A DNA stretch of 64,000 bases from Burkholderia seminalis DSM 23518. Lineage in GTDB: Bacteria > Pseudomonadota > Gammaproteobacteria > Burkholderiales > Burkholderiaceae. A model generated the notes under the pieces. That model saw nothing but the letters and a program-made list of their open reading frames with translations. It had not been told where the DNA came from and made no database searches. The first letter of the stretch is position 1. Each line of letters begins with the position of its first letter. The position numbers and the translations under genes were made by a program. This document shows positions 1-9,356 of this stretch, piece by piece. The DNA is taken from NCBI RefSeq assembly GCF_902832885.1, contig NZ_CADFDK010000003.1:1-64000 (forward strand). The letters are read 5' to 3'.

Positions 1-113
1 CCCGGCCAAACCCCTATCAGCGATCACCAGCCACCCACCAGGCCCGGTGACAACACCCCCCGGATCATGACTGCGACTGGGGGCGAGAATCATGCCGGGC
101 CTGGCTGGCCAAA

Positions 114-130
114 GCCCCGACAATCGGGGC
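114..130. other. Short perfect hairpin upstream of livH
   Basis: A 7-bp perfect inverted repeat (GCCCCGA / TCGGGGC, 3-base loop) ends 21 bases before the chosen livH start. No T-run follows, so it is not a standard intrinsic terminator. It could end an upstream gene or act as a site in the livH leader. Bases 1-113 show no gene I can support; an upstream gene of the same operon could end just before the window. Confidence 0.3.
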
Positions 131-151
131 GTGAAGATAGTAACGGGGGTA

Positions 152-1033
152 ATGGAGTTCTTCATCGAGGTGCTGACCGGCGGGTTGCTTGCGGGCGTGA
201 TGTACTCGCTTGTCGCGATCGGTTTCGTGCTGATTTACAAGGCGTCCGGCATTTTCAACTTTGCGCAGGGCGCGCTCGTGCTGTTCGGCGCGCTGACCTA
301 CGTGAGCCTTGTCGAGCGCGGCTGGAGCGGATGGCTCGCGTTTGTCGCCACGCTCGGCGCGCTGGTCGTGATTGCGATCCTGACGGGGAGGTTGGTGTTG
401 CGTCCGCTCGTGAACCGGCCGCCCATCGTGCTGTTCATGGCGACGCTTGGCCTGAGCCTAGTGCTCGAGGGCGGGGCGCAACTGCTCTGGGGCGCGCAGG
501 TGCACGGTCTCGAACTCGGCATCGACGACAAGCCGCTGCATCTGGCCGGCGTCATGGTCAGCCAGTTCGATCTGTTCGCGGCTGCGACGGCGGGCGCGCT
601 GGTGCTTGGACTGTCGCTGTTCGCGCGAGGAACCCGCCTTGGCCTGTCGCTGCGTGCGGTGGCCGACGATCCGCTTGCCGCACTGGCGGTTGGCGTGCGT
701 CTGCCGCGCGTATGGGCGGTCGTCTGGGCGCTGGCGGGGTTCACGAGTCTCGTCGCCGGGCTATTGTGGGGCGCTCGGCTCGGCGTGCAGTTTTCGCTTT
801 CGCTGGTCGTGCTCAAGGCGCTGCCGGTGCTGATCATCGGCGGCTTTTCGTCGATCGGCGGCGCGATCGCGGGAGGGCTGCTGGTCGGTGCCACCGAGAA
901 GCTGGCCGAGGTTTACGCGGGTGGGCTGATCGGCGACGGCATCGAGAACTGGTTCCCCTATCTGATGGCGATGCTGTTCCTGCTGGCGCGGCCGTACGGC
1001 CTGTTCGGCGAGCCGCCCGTCGAGCGTGTCTGA
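152..1033 (+). CDS. livH: Branched-chain-type ABC transporter permease (LivH family)
   Basis: Inner-membrane permease of a HAAT-family (branched-chain amino-acid type) importer, 293 residues, the usual LivH length. It is almost wholly hydrophobic with about eight membrane spans. The LivH signature after the first span is visible (YKASGIFNFAQG), and a C-terminal GGFSSIGGAIAGG loop matches the family's ATPase-coupling region. I chose ATG 152 because the family begins just before the first span; in-frame ATG 92 would add 20 non-conserved residues. Its stop overlaps the leader of livM. The substrate cannot be read from the permease; ssuD downstream makes a sulfonate or other organosulfur compound a reasonable guess. 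Confidence 0.9.
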   Translation: MEFFIEVLTGGLLAGVMYSLVAIGFVLIYKASGIFNFAQGALVLFGALTYVSLVERGWSGWLAFVATLGALVVIAILTGRLVLRPLVNRPPIVLFMATLGLSLVLEGGAQLLWGAQVHGLELGIDDKPLHLAGVMVSQFDLFAAATAGALVLGLSLFARGTRLGLSLRAVADDPLAALAVGVRLPRVWAVVWALAGFTSLVAGLLWGARLGVQFSLSLVVLKALPVLIIGGFSSIGGAIAGGLLVGATEKLAEVYAGGLIGDGIENWFPYLMAMLFLLARPYGLFGEPPVERV

Positions 1034-1043
1034 GGGAAGTCAC

Positions 1044-2084
1044 ATGGAATTGACGAATACCGCTTCGGTCCCCGTATCGCGTCGCGTGAACCCGCGCCGG
1101 TGGATCGCGCCGGGTGTGCTTGCGCTCGTCGCGTTCGTTGGCGTGCCGCTGTGGGCGAACGATTACTGGCTCAATGCGATTCTGGTGCCGTTTCTGATCC
1201 TGTCGATCGCGGGACTCGGCCTCAACCTCTTGACCGGCTATGCGGGGCAGCTTTCGCTGGGTTCGGCGGCATTCATGTCGATCGGGGCCTACGCGAGCTA
1301 CAACCTGCTCGTGCGCGTGCCGGCGCTGCCGTTGCCGGCGAGTCTGCTGCTTGGCGGGGGCGTGAGTGCCGCGGTCGGCGTGCTATTCGGGTTGCCCAGC
1401 CTGCGCATCAAGGGTTTCTATCTGATCGTCTCCACGTTGGCCGCGCAATTTTTCGTGGTCTGGCTGTTTACCCGCGTGAGCTGGTTTTCGAACAACGATA
1501 CGTCGGGTGTGCTGAGCGCGCCGCTGCTTGAGATCGGTCGCTGGCACATCGACAAGCCGGCGTCGCGCTATCTGTTGGTGCTCGGCGTCGCGACGGTGCT
1601 ATTCGCACTGGGAGCGAGCGTCGTGAAAAGCGAGCTGGGGCGGCGCTGGATGGCGGTGCGCGACATGGATACGGCGGCGCGCGTGATCGGCATTCCGATC
1701 GGCCGGACCAAACTGCTCGCGTTTGCGCTGAGTTCCTTCGTGCTGGGGATTGCCGGCGCACTCTGGGCCTTCGCTTACCTCGGCACGATTGAACCGGACG
1801 GCTTCAGCCTCAACCTGTCGTTCCAGATCCTGTTCATCATCATCATCGGCGGCATGGGCAGCATCGGCGGAAACTTCCTCGGCGCCGCCTTCATCGTGCT
1901 GCTCCCGATCCTGCTGTCGAACGCGGGCGGCGAGCTCGCGCGAGTCGGAATCGGCGGCGAACAGTTGCAGAACCTGCAGAAGATCGTATTCGGCAGCCTC
2001 GTCATCGTGTTCCTGATCAAGGAACCGGACGGGCTCGTACGATTGGTCCAGGTGGCGTGGGAGCGATTCCTGCACAGGAAATGA
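1044..2084 (+). CDS. livM: Branched-chain-type ABC transporter permease (LivM family)
   Basis: Second inner-membrane permease of the HAAT importer, 346 residues. The LivM hallmark GLGLNLLTGYAGQLSLGSAAF lies after the first spans (residues about 59-79), and a GGMGSIGGNFLGA motif near residue 275 corresponds to the coupling loop. ATG 1044 was preferred over an upstream in-frame GTG at 1026 because GAGGGA lies at proper distance before it and the GTG lies inside livH. It should pair with LivH as the membrane channel. It ends 53 bases before the binding-protein gene, so one operon is likely. Confidence 0.9.
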   Translation: MELTNTASVPVSRRVNPRRWIAPGVLALVAFVGVPLWANDYWLNAILVPFLILSIAGLGLNLLTGYAGQLSLGSAAFMSIGAYASYNLLVRVPALPLPASLLLGGGVSAAVGVLFGLPSLRIKGFYLIVSTLAAQFFVVWLFTRVSWFSNNDTSGVLSAPLLEIGRWHIDKPASRYLLVLGVATVLFALGASVVKSELGRRWMAVRDMDTAARVIGIPIGRTKLLAFALSSFVLGIAGALWAFAYLGTIEPDGFSLNLSFQILFIIIIGGMGSIGGNFLGAAFIVLLPILLSNAGGELARVGIGGEQLQNLQKIVFGSLVIVFLIKEPDGLVRLVQVAWERFLHRK

Positions 2085-2137
2085 AGCCGTGTCGACGGGG
2101 AATTTTTTTAGTCATATCAACAAGGAATGCTAAGCAT

Positions 2138-3502
2138 ATGAGAAATATTCGAAAACGATTTTCAGGGTTGGCGTGGAGAAAATGGGTTGGCGCCTTTGCC
2201 GCCGTGCTTGCGCTCTCTCCGGCGGTCGTGCCGCAGGCGCGCGCGGCGGGCGCGGAATACTTCCCGCTGCAAAGTTACCGCGTCGGTCCGTACGCGGCGG
2301 GCGGCAGCGGCTTCTTCGGCGGCTTTATCGACTACCTGCAGCTGATCAATGCGCGCGACGGCGGCGTCAATGGTGTCAAGCTGGTGTGGAAGGAGTGCGA
2401 GACCGAATACGTCGTGGAAAAGGGTGTCGAGTGCTACGAACGCCTGAAGAACAGCGGCCCCGACGGCGCGCCGGCCGCGGCCACCAATCCGCTGTCGGTC
2501 GGTATCGCGTATGCGACGCTTGACCGTTCGACGGCCGACAGGATCCCGCTCATTACGATCAACCACGGACGTACCGACTCCACGGACGGATCCGTGTTCC
2601 CGTACGTGTTTCCGCTGCAGCTGAATCCGTACAGCGAGGTGTCGGCGATCGTCAACTACGTCGGGCAGCGCTCGGGCGGACTGGCGAGCCTGAAGGGGAA
2701 GAAGATCGTCGTGCTCTATCACGGCTCGCCGTATGGCCGCGAGACGATTCCCGTGGTCGATCTGCTGGCGAAGAAATACGGCTTCATCGTGACCCAGATC
2801 GAGGTTCCGCACCCGGGTAACGAGCAGGGTTCGCAGTGGCTGAAGATTCACCAGATCAATCCCGACTGGGTGATCCTGCGCGGCTGGGGCGTGATGAACC
2901 CGGTGGCGATCAAGACCGCACAGAAGGTCGGGTATCCGGTCGACCACATCATCGGCAACATCTGGAGCAATTCGGAGGAGGACGTGCGCCCGGCCGGCGA
3001 TGCGGCCAAGGGCTTCATCTCGATCACCACGCACCCGTCGGGAACGGATTACCCGGTGCTGCAGGCGATCAACCAGTTCGTGATCAAACCGGGTAACGGC
3101 AACCTCAAGGATCCCGCGCGCTTCGGCACCGTGTACTACAACCTCGGCGTGGTGAACGGCATCCTGAATGTCGAGGCGGTGCGCGTCGCGCAGCGCAAGT
3201 ACGGCAACAAGCCGCTGACGGGCGAGCAGGTGCGCTGGGGCTTCGAGCATCTGAATCTCGACGACGCCCGGCTCAAGCAGCTCGGCGCGCTCGGTCTCGT
3301 GCAGCCGCTCAAGCTGTCCTGCGCGGACCACGAAGGGGGTGGCGCGGTGCGTTTTCAGCAATGGGATGGTGCCAAGTGGCACGTGATCAGCGATTGGGTG
3401 CAGGCCGATCGCGCGCTGCTGCGCCCGATCATCGAGAAGTCGGCGCTCGCCTATGCGAAGGAAAAGGGCATCACGCCGCGCGATTGCAGCAAGGAGCCGT
3501 GA
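2138..3502 (+). CDS. HAAT-family ABC transporter substrate-binding protein
   Basis: Periplasmic substrate-binding protein of the Leu/Ile/Val-binding type, 454 residues, somewhat long for the family. A positively charged N terminus and hydrophobic core with an ARAAG cleavage region form a Sec signal peptide (residues about 1-33). The mature part starts with a YRVGPYAAGGSGFFGG stretch typical of binding proteins from aromatic-acid-type HAAT clusters rather than classical LivJ. ATG 2138 is preceded by AAGGA. It sits between livM and livF, the arrangement seen in aromatic-compound uptake clusters. Substrate unknown: aromatic acid or sulfonate are the main options. Confidence 0.88.
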   Translation: MRNIRKRFSGLAWRKWVGAFAAVLALSPAVVPQARAAGAEYFPLQSYRVGPYAAGGSGFFGGFIDYLQLINARDGGVNGVKLVWKECETEYVVEKGVECYERLKNSGPDGAPAAATNPLSVGIAYATLDRSTADRIPLITINHGRTDSTDGSVFPYVFPLQLNPYSEVSAIVNYVGQRSGGLASLKGKKIVVLYHGSPYGRETIPVVDLLAKKYGFIVTQIEVPHPGNEQGSQWLKIHQINPDWVILRGWGVMNPVAIKTAQKVGYPVDHIIGNIWSNSEEDVRPAGDAAKGFISITTHPSGTDYPVLQAINQFVIKPGNGNLKDPARFGTVYYNLGVVNGILNVEAVRVAQRKYGNKPLTGEQVRWGFEHLNLDDARLKQLGALGLVQPLKLSCADHEGGGAVRFQQWDGAKWHVISDWVQADRALLRPIIEKSALAYAKEKGITPRDCSKEP

Positions 3503-3504
3503 GC

Positions 3505-4302
3505 ATGAGCGCCCCGATCCTGCAGGTCGACGAGATTGCCGTAACCTACAGCCAGATCATTCCCGCGTTGCGCGGGGTGTCGCTGACGGTCCCCGAGGGC
3601 GCGATCGTTGCGCTGCTCGGCGGCAACGGGGCGGGCAAGACCACGACGCTCAAGGCACTGTCGAGCCTGGTGCATGCCGAGCGCGGCGAATTGACGAGCG
3701 GCCGCGTCGTCTATCGCGGCGAGGACGTCACGCGTGTCGAGCCGTGGACGCTGGTCGAGCGTGGTCTGGTCCAGGTACTCGAAGGGCGTCGCTGTTTCGG
3801 ACACCTGTCGGTCGAGGAGAACCTGCGGATCGGTTCTTTCGCGCGGCGCTCGAAGCGGATCGGGATCGACACGGATCTGGAGCGGATCTACACGATCTTT
3901 CCACGCCTGAAGTTGAAGCGGAAAGCCTTGGCCGGCTATACGTCGGGCGGTGAACAGCAGATGCTCGCGATTGGCCGGGCGCTGATGGCGCACCCGTCAC
4001 TCGTGTTGCTGGACGAGCCGTCGATGGGACTTGCGCCGCTGGTTGTCGAGGAGATTTTCGAGGTCGTCGCGACGCTCAACCGTGACGAGGGCGTGAGTTT
4101 CCTGCTCGCCGAGCAGAACGCGTCGATTGCGTTGCGCTTTGCCGGTTATGGCTACGTGCTGGAAAGCGGTCGAGTCGTCGCGCATGGCACGTCGGCGGAA
4201 CTCAGGGAGCTCGATGCTTTACGGGATGCCTATCTTGGCGGTACGCCGGTCGAATATGCGGCCAGACGGGCACAACGGACGTTGGTGACGACTTCGGCAT
4301 GA
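3505..4302 (+). CDS. livF: HAAT-family ABC transporter ATP-binding protein (LivF family)
   Basis: Cytoplasmic ATPase that energises the importer, 265 residues. Walker A GGNGAGKTT is at residues 39-47, the signature is the LivF-type SGGEQQM, followed by Walker B with LLDEPSMGLAP and the switch histidine replaced by the LivF-typical EQN. ATG 3505 is two bases after the binding-protein stop, suggesting translational coupling. HAAT importers normally use two ATPases (LivG and LivF); no LivG is seen here, so it is either upstream of the window or LivF acts alone. Confidence 0.9.
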   Translation: MSAPILQVDEIAVTYSQIIPALRGVSLTVPEGAIVALLGGNGAGKTTTLKALSSLVHAERGELTSGRVVYRGEDVTRVEPWTLVERGLVQVLEGRRCFGHLSVEENLRIGSFARRSKRIGIDTDLERIYTIFPRLKLKRKALAGYTSGGEQQMLAIGRALMAHPSLVLLDEPSMGLAPLVVEEIFEVVATLNRDEGVSFLLAEQNASIALRFAGYGYVLESGRVVAHGTSAELRELDALRDAYLGGTPVEYAARRAQRTLVTTSA

Positions 4303-4480
4303 CGGGGCCGCCGGTCGGAAGTCGGACAGGATGCGCAATCGACAGCATCGGGCCGAGCGATGTCCCGAGCTCGCCGTCGTCGCTCCTGCTTGCCGCGTTT
4401 CGACAGCCGTGGCGCCGATCGTGCGAGAACCCGGCATTGCATCGACCCGCGCGCGCTGCGGATGATGATTTCACGAATAC

Positions 4481-5605
4481 ATGATGAGTCTCGATATTTT
4501 CTGGTTTCTGCCCACTTCGGGCGATACGCGCTATCTCGGCAGATCGGATTTCGGCCGTCAGGCAACGAACGCTTACCTGCGCAGGATTGCGGTCACGGCC
4601 GACGAACTCGGTTACGACGGTCTGCTGATTCCGACGGGCGCTTCCTGTCTCGATCCGTGGGTGACGGCGGCCAGCCTCATTCCGGTCACGCAGCGTATCA
4701 AGCTGCTGGTGGCGCTGCGGACATCACTTGGCAATCCGACGGCATCCGCACGCCAGGCGGCCTCGCTGGACCAGGCCCTCGGCGCGGGGCGGCTGTTGCT
4801 GAATGTCGTGCCGGGCGGCGACGCAACCGAGCTTGCTGCCGATGGCGTGTTTTACAGCCACGACGAGCGATACGAGGCCAGCGACGAATTTCTCACGATC
4901 TGGCGTCGTCTGTTGCTGGGCGAGAAAGTCGATTTCGACGGCAAGCACCTGAAGGTGCAGGGCGCGCAGAACTTCTTCCCACCGGCAAGCCAGCCTTATC
5001 CGCCGCTGTATTTCGGCGGCTCCTCGCCAGCGGCGCACGAGTTGGCCGCGAAGCATGTCGATGCCTATTTGACCTGGGGTGAACCGCCCGATGCCGTGGC
5101 GGAGAAGATCGCCGACGTGCGTCGGCGCGCCCGGCAGTATGGTCGCGAGATTCGTTTTGGCGTGCGGCTGCATGTCATCGTGCGCGAAACCAGCGAGGAG
5201 GCATGGGCGGACGCAGATCGACTGATCAGTCACCTGACCGACGAGGAAATCGCGGCGGCACAGCGCAACTATGCGAGCATGGATTCAGTCGGGCAGAAAC
5301 GGATGGCGGCGTTGCACGGCGGCAGCCGTGAAACACTGGTGGTCGGTCCCAATTTGTGGGCGGGCGTCGGCCTCGTGCGCGGAGGGGCGGGCACGGCGCT
5401 GGTCGGAAGCGCGGAAGAGGTGGTCGCGCGACTCAACGAGTATGCGGACCTCGGTGTGGACAGTTTCGTGTTGTCCGGCTATCCGCATCTGGAAGAGGCG
5501 ATTCGTTTCGCGGAATTGGTGTTTCCGCTGCTGCCCGGCAAAACACCGGTCACGTTGCGCGATCGGACGCTCACCGGTGGCGCGTTCGATATCCGGGCCA
5601 ACTGA
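4481..5605 (+). CDS. ssuD: FMNH2-dependent alkanesulfonate monooxygenase
   Basis: Cleaves the C-S bond of alkanesulfonates using FMNH2 and O2, releasing sulfite and an aldehyde; a sulfur-starvation enzyme. It is 374 residues (E. coli SsuD is about 380) and close to that family throughout: N-terminal [10 protein letters not shown], the active-site cysteine in SCLDPW (about residue 56), RLHVIVRE with the catalytic His/Arg near residue 226, and the mobile-loop segment [11 protein letters not shown] with its conserved arginine. Start is ATG 4481 or the adjacent ATG 4484. It follows livF by 178 bases, so the preceding importer may bring in its substrate. No SsuE flavin reductase is nearby. Confidence 0.93.
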   Translation: MMSLDIFWFLPTSGDTRYLGRSDFGRQATNAYLRRIAVTADELGYDGLLIPTGASCLDPWVTAASLIPVTQRIKLLVALRTSLGNPTASARQAASLDQALGAGRLLLNVVPGGDATELAADGVFYSHDERYEASDEFLTIWRRLLLGEKVDFDGKHLKVQGAQNFFPPASQPYPPLYFGGSSPAAHELAAKHVDAYLTWGEPPDAVAEKIADVRRRARQYGREIRFGVRLHVIVRETSEEAWADADRLISHLTDEEIAAAQRNYASMDSVGQKRMAALHGGSRETLVVGPNLWAGVGLVRGGAGTALVGSAEEVVARLNEYADLGVDSFVLSGYPHLEEAIRFAELVFPLLPGKTPVTLRDRTLTGGAFDIRAN

Positions 5606-5755
5606 CCCGCTTGGGGAAGCCCGGACGGATGCGATCGCGCGTTTTGCGACAGCCTGCCTCCGTCCAGGCAACGCTGATTACGCGATATAGAAAGCTCGAA
5701 TACTTGGTTGGGCGCGCACGGATGCTTCGCTAGTATCCAACGCTCCCATTCGAGC

Positions 5756-5773
5756 GGGAACCGGACGGTTCCC
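5756..5773. promoter_or_regulatory. 18-bp perfect palindrome before the PrpD-family gene
   Basis: GGGAACCG and its complement CGGTTCCC are separated by two bases, 46 bases before the start of the PrpD-family gene. No T-run follows. The site could be an operator or a tight hairpin in the leader; the binding protein is unknown. Confidence 0.3.
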
Positions 5774-5819
5774 GGTTGCGCCGCCCGTTGCGGCGATTCG
5801 CGACTTTCCAACTGCCGAC

Positions 5820-7187
5820 ATGTCTTCCCACTTGATTCCCGACGGCACGGCCGGCGACATCACGCGCCGGCTGGCCGAGGCGATCGCGTGCGCCGAACCC
5901 GCGCGTGATCCGTCCGCGATCGCTGCCGCGCGGCGCGGCCTGCTCGACTTTCTTGCCGCCGCGTTCGCCGGCGCTCGCGACAACGGTTACCGCAAGCTGC
6001 TGGCGGTGTGCGCTCGAGAATCGACCGGCGCGGCAGCGGTGATCGGCAGTGCGATTCCGGCATCGTCGCAACATGCCGCGCTGCTCAACGGTTATGCAGG
6101 CCACGCGCTCGACTACGACGACGTGCACAGCAGCGTGCGCGGCCATCCAGGCACCGTGCTGCTGCCGGCGCTGCTCGCGCTCGCGCAGGTGCGCGCCCGC
6201 AGCGCGCTCGAACTGCTCGATGCATACGTCGTCGGCGTCGAGACGATGGCGCGAATCGGTCTCGCGCTCGGCAGCCGCCACTACGAACTCGGCTTCCACA
6301 ACACCGCGACGCTCGGCACGCTCGGCGCGGCGGCGGCCGCCGCACGTCTGCTCGGGCTCGATGCGGCGGCCACCGAAAACGCGCTCGGCATCGCCGCGAC
6401 GCAATCGGCCGGGCTGCGGCTGCAGTTCGGTAGCGAGGTCAAGCCGTTGCACGCGGGCCTGGCGGCACGCGCGGGGCTGCTCGCCGCGGAACTCGCCGAG
6501 GCCGGCCTGGCCGGCGCACCGGGCGCACTCGACGGCCCGGAGGGATTCTTCGCCGTGTTCGGCGGCGGTGCGTCGCAACCGGCGCGCGTGCTGGCCGACT
6601 GGGGCGCGCCGTGGCAGATCGTGGCGCCGGGGCTGTACTTCAAGCCGTGGCCGTGCTGCACGGCAACTCATTACGCCGTGCAGGCCGCGCTCGATTTGCG
6701 CGCCCGCCATCGCATCGTGCCGGCGGACATCGACGGCATCGCGGTCACGTTCCCGCCCGGCGGCGATACGCCGCTGTCGAACCGACTACCGGCCACCGGC
6801 CTCGAAGCGCGCTTCAGCGTGGAATACGCGGTGGCCGCCGCACTGACGGACGGGCCGCCGGGTGTCGCGACGTTCGCCGACGTGCCCGTGCGCGGCGACC
6901 TGACCGCGCTCGCCGCACGCGTGACGCGGCGCCACGATGCCGCGGCGCCGCGCGCGTCGACCGATCCCGCGACGCGTTTCTCGGTCGTCGAGATTGCGCT
7001 GCGCAACGGCGACACGCTGCGGCAACGCACCGAACGCCTCGTCGGTGCCGACGACCTTGCCGCGAAGTTCGCGGACGCGACCGCTCACGATCCCGCACTC
7101 GCGTTCGTCCCGGCACTGATCGACACGATGCGAAGCACGGCCGATCTCGCCCGGCTTTTCCACACCTTTACGCCGCTTCAATCATGA
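5820..7187 (+). CDS. MmgE/PrpD family protein (YxeQ-like)
   Basis: Member of the MmgE/PrpD fold (2-methylcitrate dehydratase, aconitate decarboxylase and relatives), 455 residues, standard length. Family features visible: an early DFLAAAFAG segment, the conserved HALDYDDVH motif (residues about 95-103), EVKPLHAG near residue 206 and FKPWPCC near 277-283. It overlaps the following monooxygenase gene by four bases (ATGA), so the two are co-translated. In the Bacillus yxe operon for S-(2-succino)cysteine breakdown a PrpD-family protein (YxeQ) likewise accompanies a monooxygenase and an amino-acid-type importer. I infer a role in the same type of pathway; its reaction is not known. No strong ribosome site precedes ATG 5820. 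Confidence 0.85.
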   Translation: MSSHLIPDGTAGDITRRLAEAIACAEPARDPSAIAAARRGLLDFLAAAFAGARDNGYRKLLAVCARESTGAAAVIGSAIPASSQHAALLNGYAGHALDYDDVHSSVRGHPGTVLLPALLALAQVRARSALELLDAYVVGVETMARIGLALGSRHYELGFHNTATLGTLGAAAAAARLLGLDAAATENALGIAATQSAGLRLQFGSEVKPLHAGLAARAGLLAAELAEAGLAGAPGALDGPEGFFAVFGGGASQPARVLADWGAPWQIVAPGLYFKPWPCCTATHYAVQAALDLRARHRIVPADIDGIAVTFPPGGDTPLSNRLPATGLEARFSVEYAVAAALTDGPPGVATFADVPVRGDLTALAARVTRRHDAAAPRASTDPATRFSVVEIALRNGDTLRQRTERLVGADDLAAKFADATAHDPALAFVPALIDTMRSTADLARLFHTFTPLQS

Positions 7188-8515
7188 GCACCGATCGCAG
7201 CACACTTTCCCGCCGCCAGATGCGTCTCGGGTTGTTCCTCCAGGGCGCTGGACACCACGTCGCCGGTTGGCGCCACCCCGATGCCGAATCCGGCAGCGAG
7301 AACTTCGATCTCATGCGCCGCGTCGTGCAGACCGCCGAGCGCGCGAAGTTCGACATGGTCTTCCTGGCCGACGGCCTGACGAGCGGCCCCGACGCGCATC
7401 CGTCGATGGCCATGCGCTTCGAGCCGCTGAGCCTGCTGTCGGCGCTCGCGATGCATACGCGGCGCATCGGCCTGGCGGCGACCGCGTCGACGACGTACAG
7501 CGAGCCTTACCATATCGCGCGCGTGTTCGCCTCGCTCGACCACCTGAGCGGCGGGCGCGCGGCATGGAACGTCGTGACGACTTCATACGACCGCACCGCC
7601 GCGAATTTCACGCGCGGCAATCATCCGGATCACGCGCAGCGCTACGAGATGGCCGGCGAATTCGTCGATGTCGTGAAGGGGCTGTGGGACAGCTGGGACG
7701 ATGACGCGGTCGTCAGGGACAAGGTGCGCGGTGTGTATTTCGACCCGGCGAAGGTGCACACGCTCGATCACGCCGGACACTTCTTCAACGTGAAGGGGCC
7801 GCTCAACGCGTCGCGTCCGCCACAGGGCCATCCGGTCGTGATCCAGGCCGGCTCGTCGGGCCCCGGCCAGGAGCTAGCCGCGCGCACCGCGGAAGTCGTG
7901 TTCACCGCGCAGCAGACGCTCGAGGAAGCGCAGGCTTTCTATCGCGACCTGAAGGGGCGGCTCGCGGCATACGGCCGCGCCCGGGACGCAATTGCCGTGA
8001 TGCCGGGCGTATTCCCGGTGATCGGCCGCACCGAGCAGGAAGCCAAGGACAAATATGCGCAGCTCCAGCAATGGACCGATACGTCGGGTGCGCTGACGCT
8101 GCTGTCGGACCGTCTCGGCCACGACGTGTCGAAGTATCCGCTCGACGGCCCGCTGCCCGACCTGCCCGAATCCGACCAGTTGAAGAGCCGCGCGAAGCTG
8201 CTGACCGATCTCGCCCGCCGCGAGAACCTCACGCTGCGCGAACTCTATTATCTCGTCGCCGGCGCACGCGGGCATCGGATCGTGTGGGGCACGCCGACGC
8301 AGGTCGCGGACGCGCTCGAGGAGTGGTTCGATGGCGGCGCCGCAGACGGCTTCAACATCATGCCGCCCTATTTCCCGGGCGGACTCGACGATTTCGTCGA
8401 GCAGGTCGTGCCGGAACTGCAACGGCGCGGCCTGTTCCGCACCGAATACGAGGGCACGACGCTGCGCGACCATCTCGGGCTCGCGCGCCCGCCGAGCCGC
8501 TACGCCGCGCGTTGA
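7184..8515 (+). CDS. NtaA/SnaA/DszA-family FMNH2-dependent monooxygenase (YxeK-like)
   Basis: Flavin-dependent monooxygenase of the bacterial-luciferase superfamily, 443 residues, the usual length for the NtaA/SnaA/SoxA(DszA) group. The TIM-barrel signatures are clear: FLADG (about 60-64), ASTTYSEPYH (about 101-110), LDHLSGGRAAWNVVTT (about 116-131) and the C-terminal RTEYEGTTLRDHLGL typical of DszA and NtaA. The ATGA overlap with the PrpD gene couples them. By analogy with YxeK/CmoJ it probably oxidises an S-substituted (perhaps N-acetylated) cysteine to break the C-S bond; DszA-like sulfone cleavage is the alternative. It needs reduced FMN from a reductase not encoded here. It converges with the importer operon, one base separating the two stops. 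Confidence 0.88.
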   Translation: MSTDRSTLSRRQMRLGLFLQGAGHHVAGWRHPDAESGSENFDLMRRVVQTAERAKFDMVFLADGLTSGPDAHPSMAMRFEPLSLLSALAMHTRRIGLAATASTTYSEPYHIARVFASLDHLSGGRAAWNVVTTSYDRTAANFTRGNHPDHAQRYEMAGEFVDVVKGLWDSWDDDAVVRDKVRGVYFDPAKVHTLDHAGHFFNVKGPLNASRPPQGHPVVIQAGSSGPGQELAARTAEVVFTAQQTLEEAQAFYRDLKGRLAAYGRARDAIAVMPGVFPVIGRTEQEAKDKYAQLQQWTDTSGALTLLSDRLGHDVSKYPLDGPLPDLPESDQLKSRAKLLTDLARRENLTLRELYYLVAGARGHRIVWGTPTQVADALEEWFDGGAADGFNIMPPYFPGGLDDFVEQVVPELQRRGLFRTEYEGTTLRDHLGLARPPSRYAAR

Positions 8516-8516
8516 G

Positions 8517-9356
8517 TCAGACCGCGAAGCGCGTCAGGTCCAGGGCGATCGGCGCGTCGTCGCGGCTTGCGTGGGCGCGGCCGGCCGGGCCGAGCGCATG
8601 GGCGAGGAAGGCCCGCGTGCGCGGGCTTTGCGGCGCGCGGAACAGTTGCGCGGCCGGCCCGTGCTCGACGATCACGCCCGCCTCGGTGAAGTAGACGACG
8701 TCGCTGATTTCCTCGGCGAACCGCATCTCGTGCGTGACGAGCACGCAGGTCATGCCGTCGCGCACGAGATCGCGAATCACCGCCAGCACGTCGCCGACGG
8801 TTTCCGGATCGAGCGCGGACGTCACCTCGTCGAACAGGATCAGGTCGGGCTGCGTCGCGAGTGCGCGGGCGATCGCGACGCGCTGCTGCTGGCCGCCCGA
8901 CAGCTCGCCGGGGTAGGCATGCGCCTTGTCCGCGAGACGCACGCGTTCGAGCAGTGCGTGTGCGGTGCGCACCGCGTCGGTGCGATCGCGGCCGAGAATC
9001 CGTACCGGCGCGACGACGAGATTGTCGATCACGCTCAGGTGCGGAAACAGGTTGTATTGCTGGAACACGAAACCGACCCGCTTGCGCAGCGCGATTTCGT
9101 CGCGCTCCGATGCGAGCCGGTCGACGCGCGTGCCGTCGACGTCGATCAGGCCGCGCTGCGGCCGCAACAGCCCGGTGATGCAGCGCAGGATCGTGGATTT
9201 GCCGGAGCCGGACGGACCGATGATGGACACGGCCTGACCGCGGTGCACGTCGAGATCGATGCCGCGCAGCACGGGCGTCGTACCGTAGGACAGATGCACG
9301 TCGCGCAGGCGGACGAGCGGCTCGTCCGCGCCGCGCGGAGTTTCAGTGGAATGCAT
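8517..9356 (-). CDS. Polar amino-acid-type ABC transporter ATP-binding protein
   Basis: ATPase of a PAAT-family importer, 279 residues. Walker A GPSGSGKST at residues 47-55, signature LSGGQQQRV, Walker B LILFDEVTSALDPE, switch VTHEM. I placed the start at ATG 9356 (complement), which overlaps the upstream permease by 14 bases and gives a normal ATPase N terminus; the open frame extends much further but without similarity. Last gene of a leftward operon (binding protein, two permeases, ATPase). Its convergence with a YxeK-like/PrpD pair suggests it imports an S-modified cysteine derivative or cystine. Confidence 0.92.
   Translation of the reverse strand: MHSTETPRGADEPLVRLRDVHLSYGTTPVLRGIDLDVHRGQAVSIIGPSGSGKSTILRCITGLLRPQRGLIDVDGTRVDRLASERDEIALRKRVGFVFQQYNLFPHLSVIDNLVVAPVRILGRDRTDAVRTAHALLERVRLADKAHAYPGELSGGQQQRVAIARALATQPDLILFDEVTSALDPETVGDVLAVIRDLVRDGMTCVLVTHEMRFAEEISDVVYFTEAGVIVEHGPAAQLFRAPQSPRTRAFLAHALGPAGRAHASRDDAPIALDLTRFAV

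Noticed and set aside
92-151. Upstream ATG 92 and GTG 131 as livH starts
   Set aside because: They add residues without LivH similarity, and GTG 131 directly follows a stable hairpin.
4331-4484. Short frames upstream of ssuD that could be leader peptides
   Set aside because: The ribosome-site-like GGACAGG touches the ATG and leaves no spacing, and the other frame merely runs into the ssuD start. Too weak compared with the frames at 21814 and 27124.
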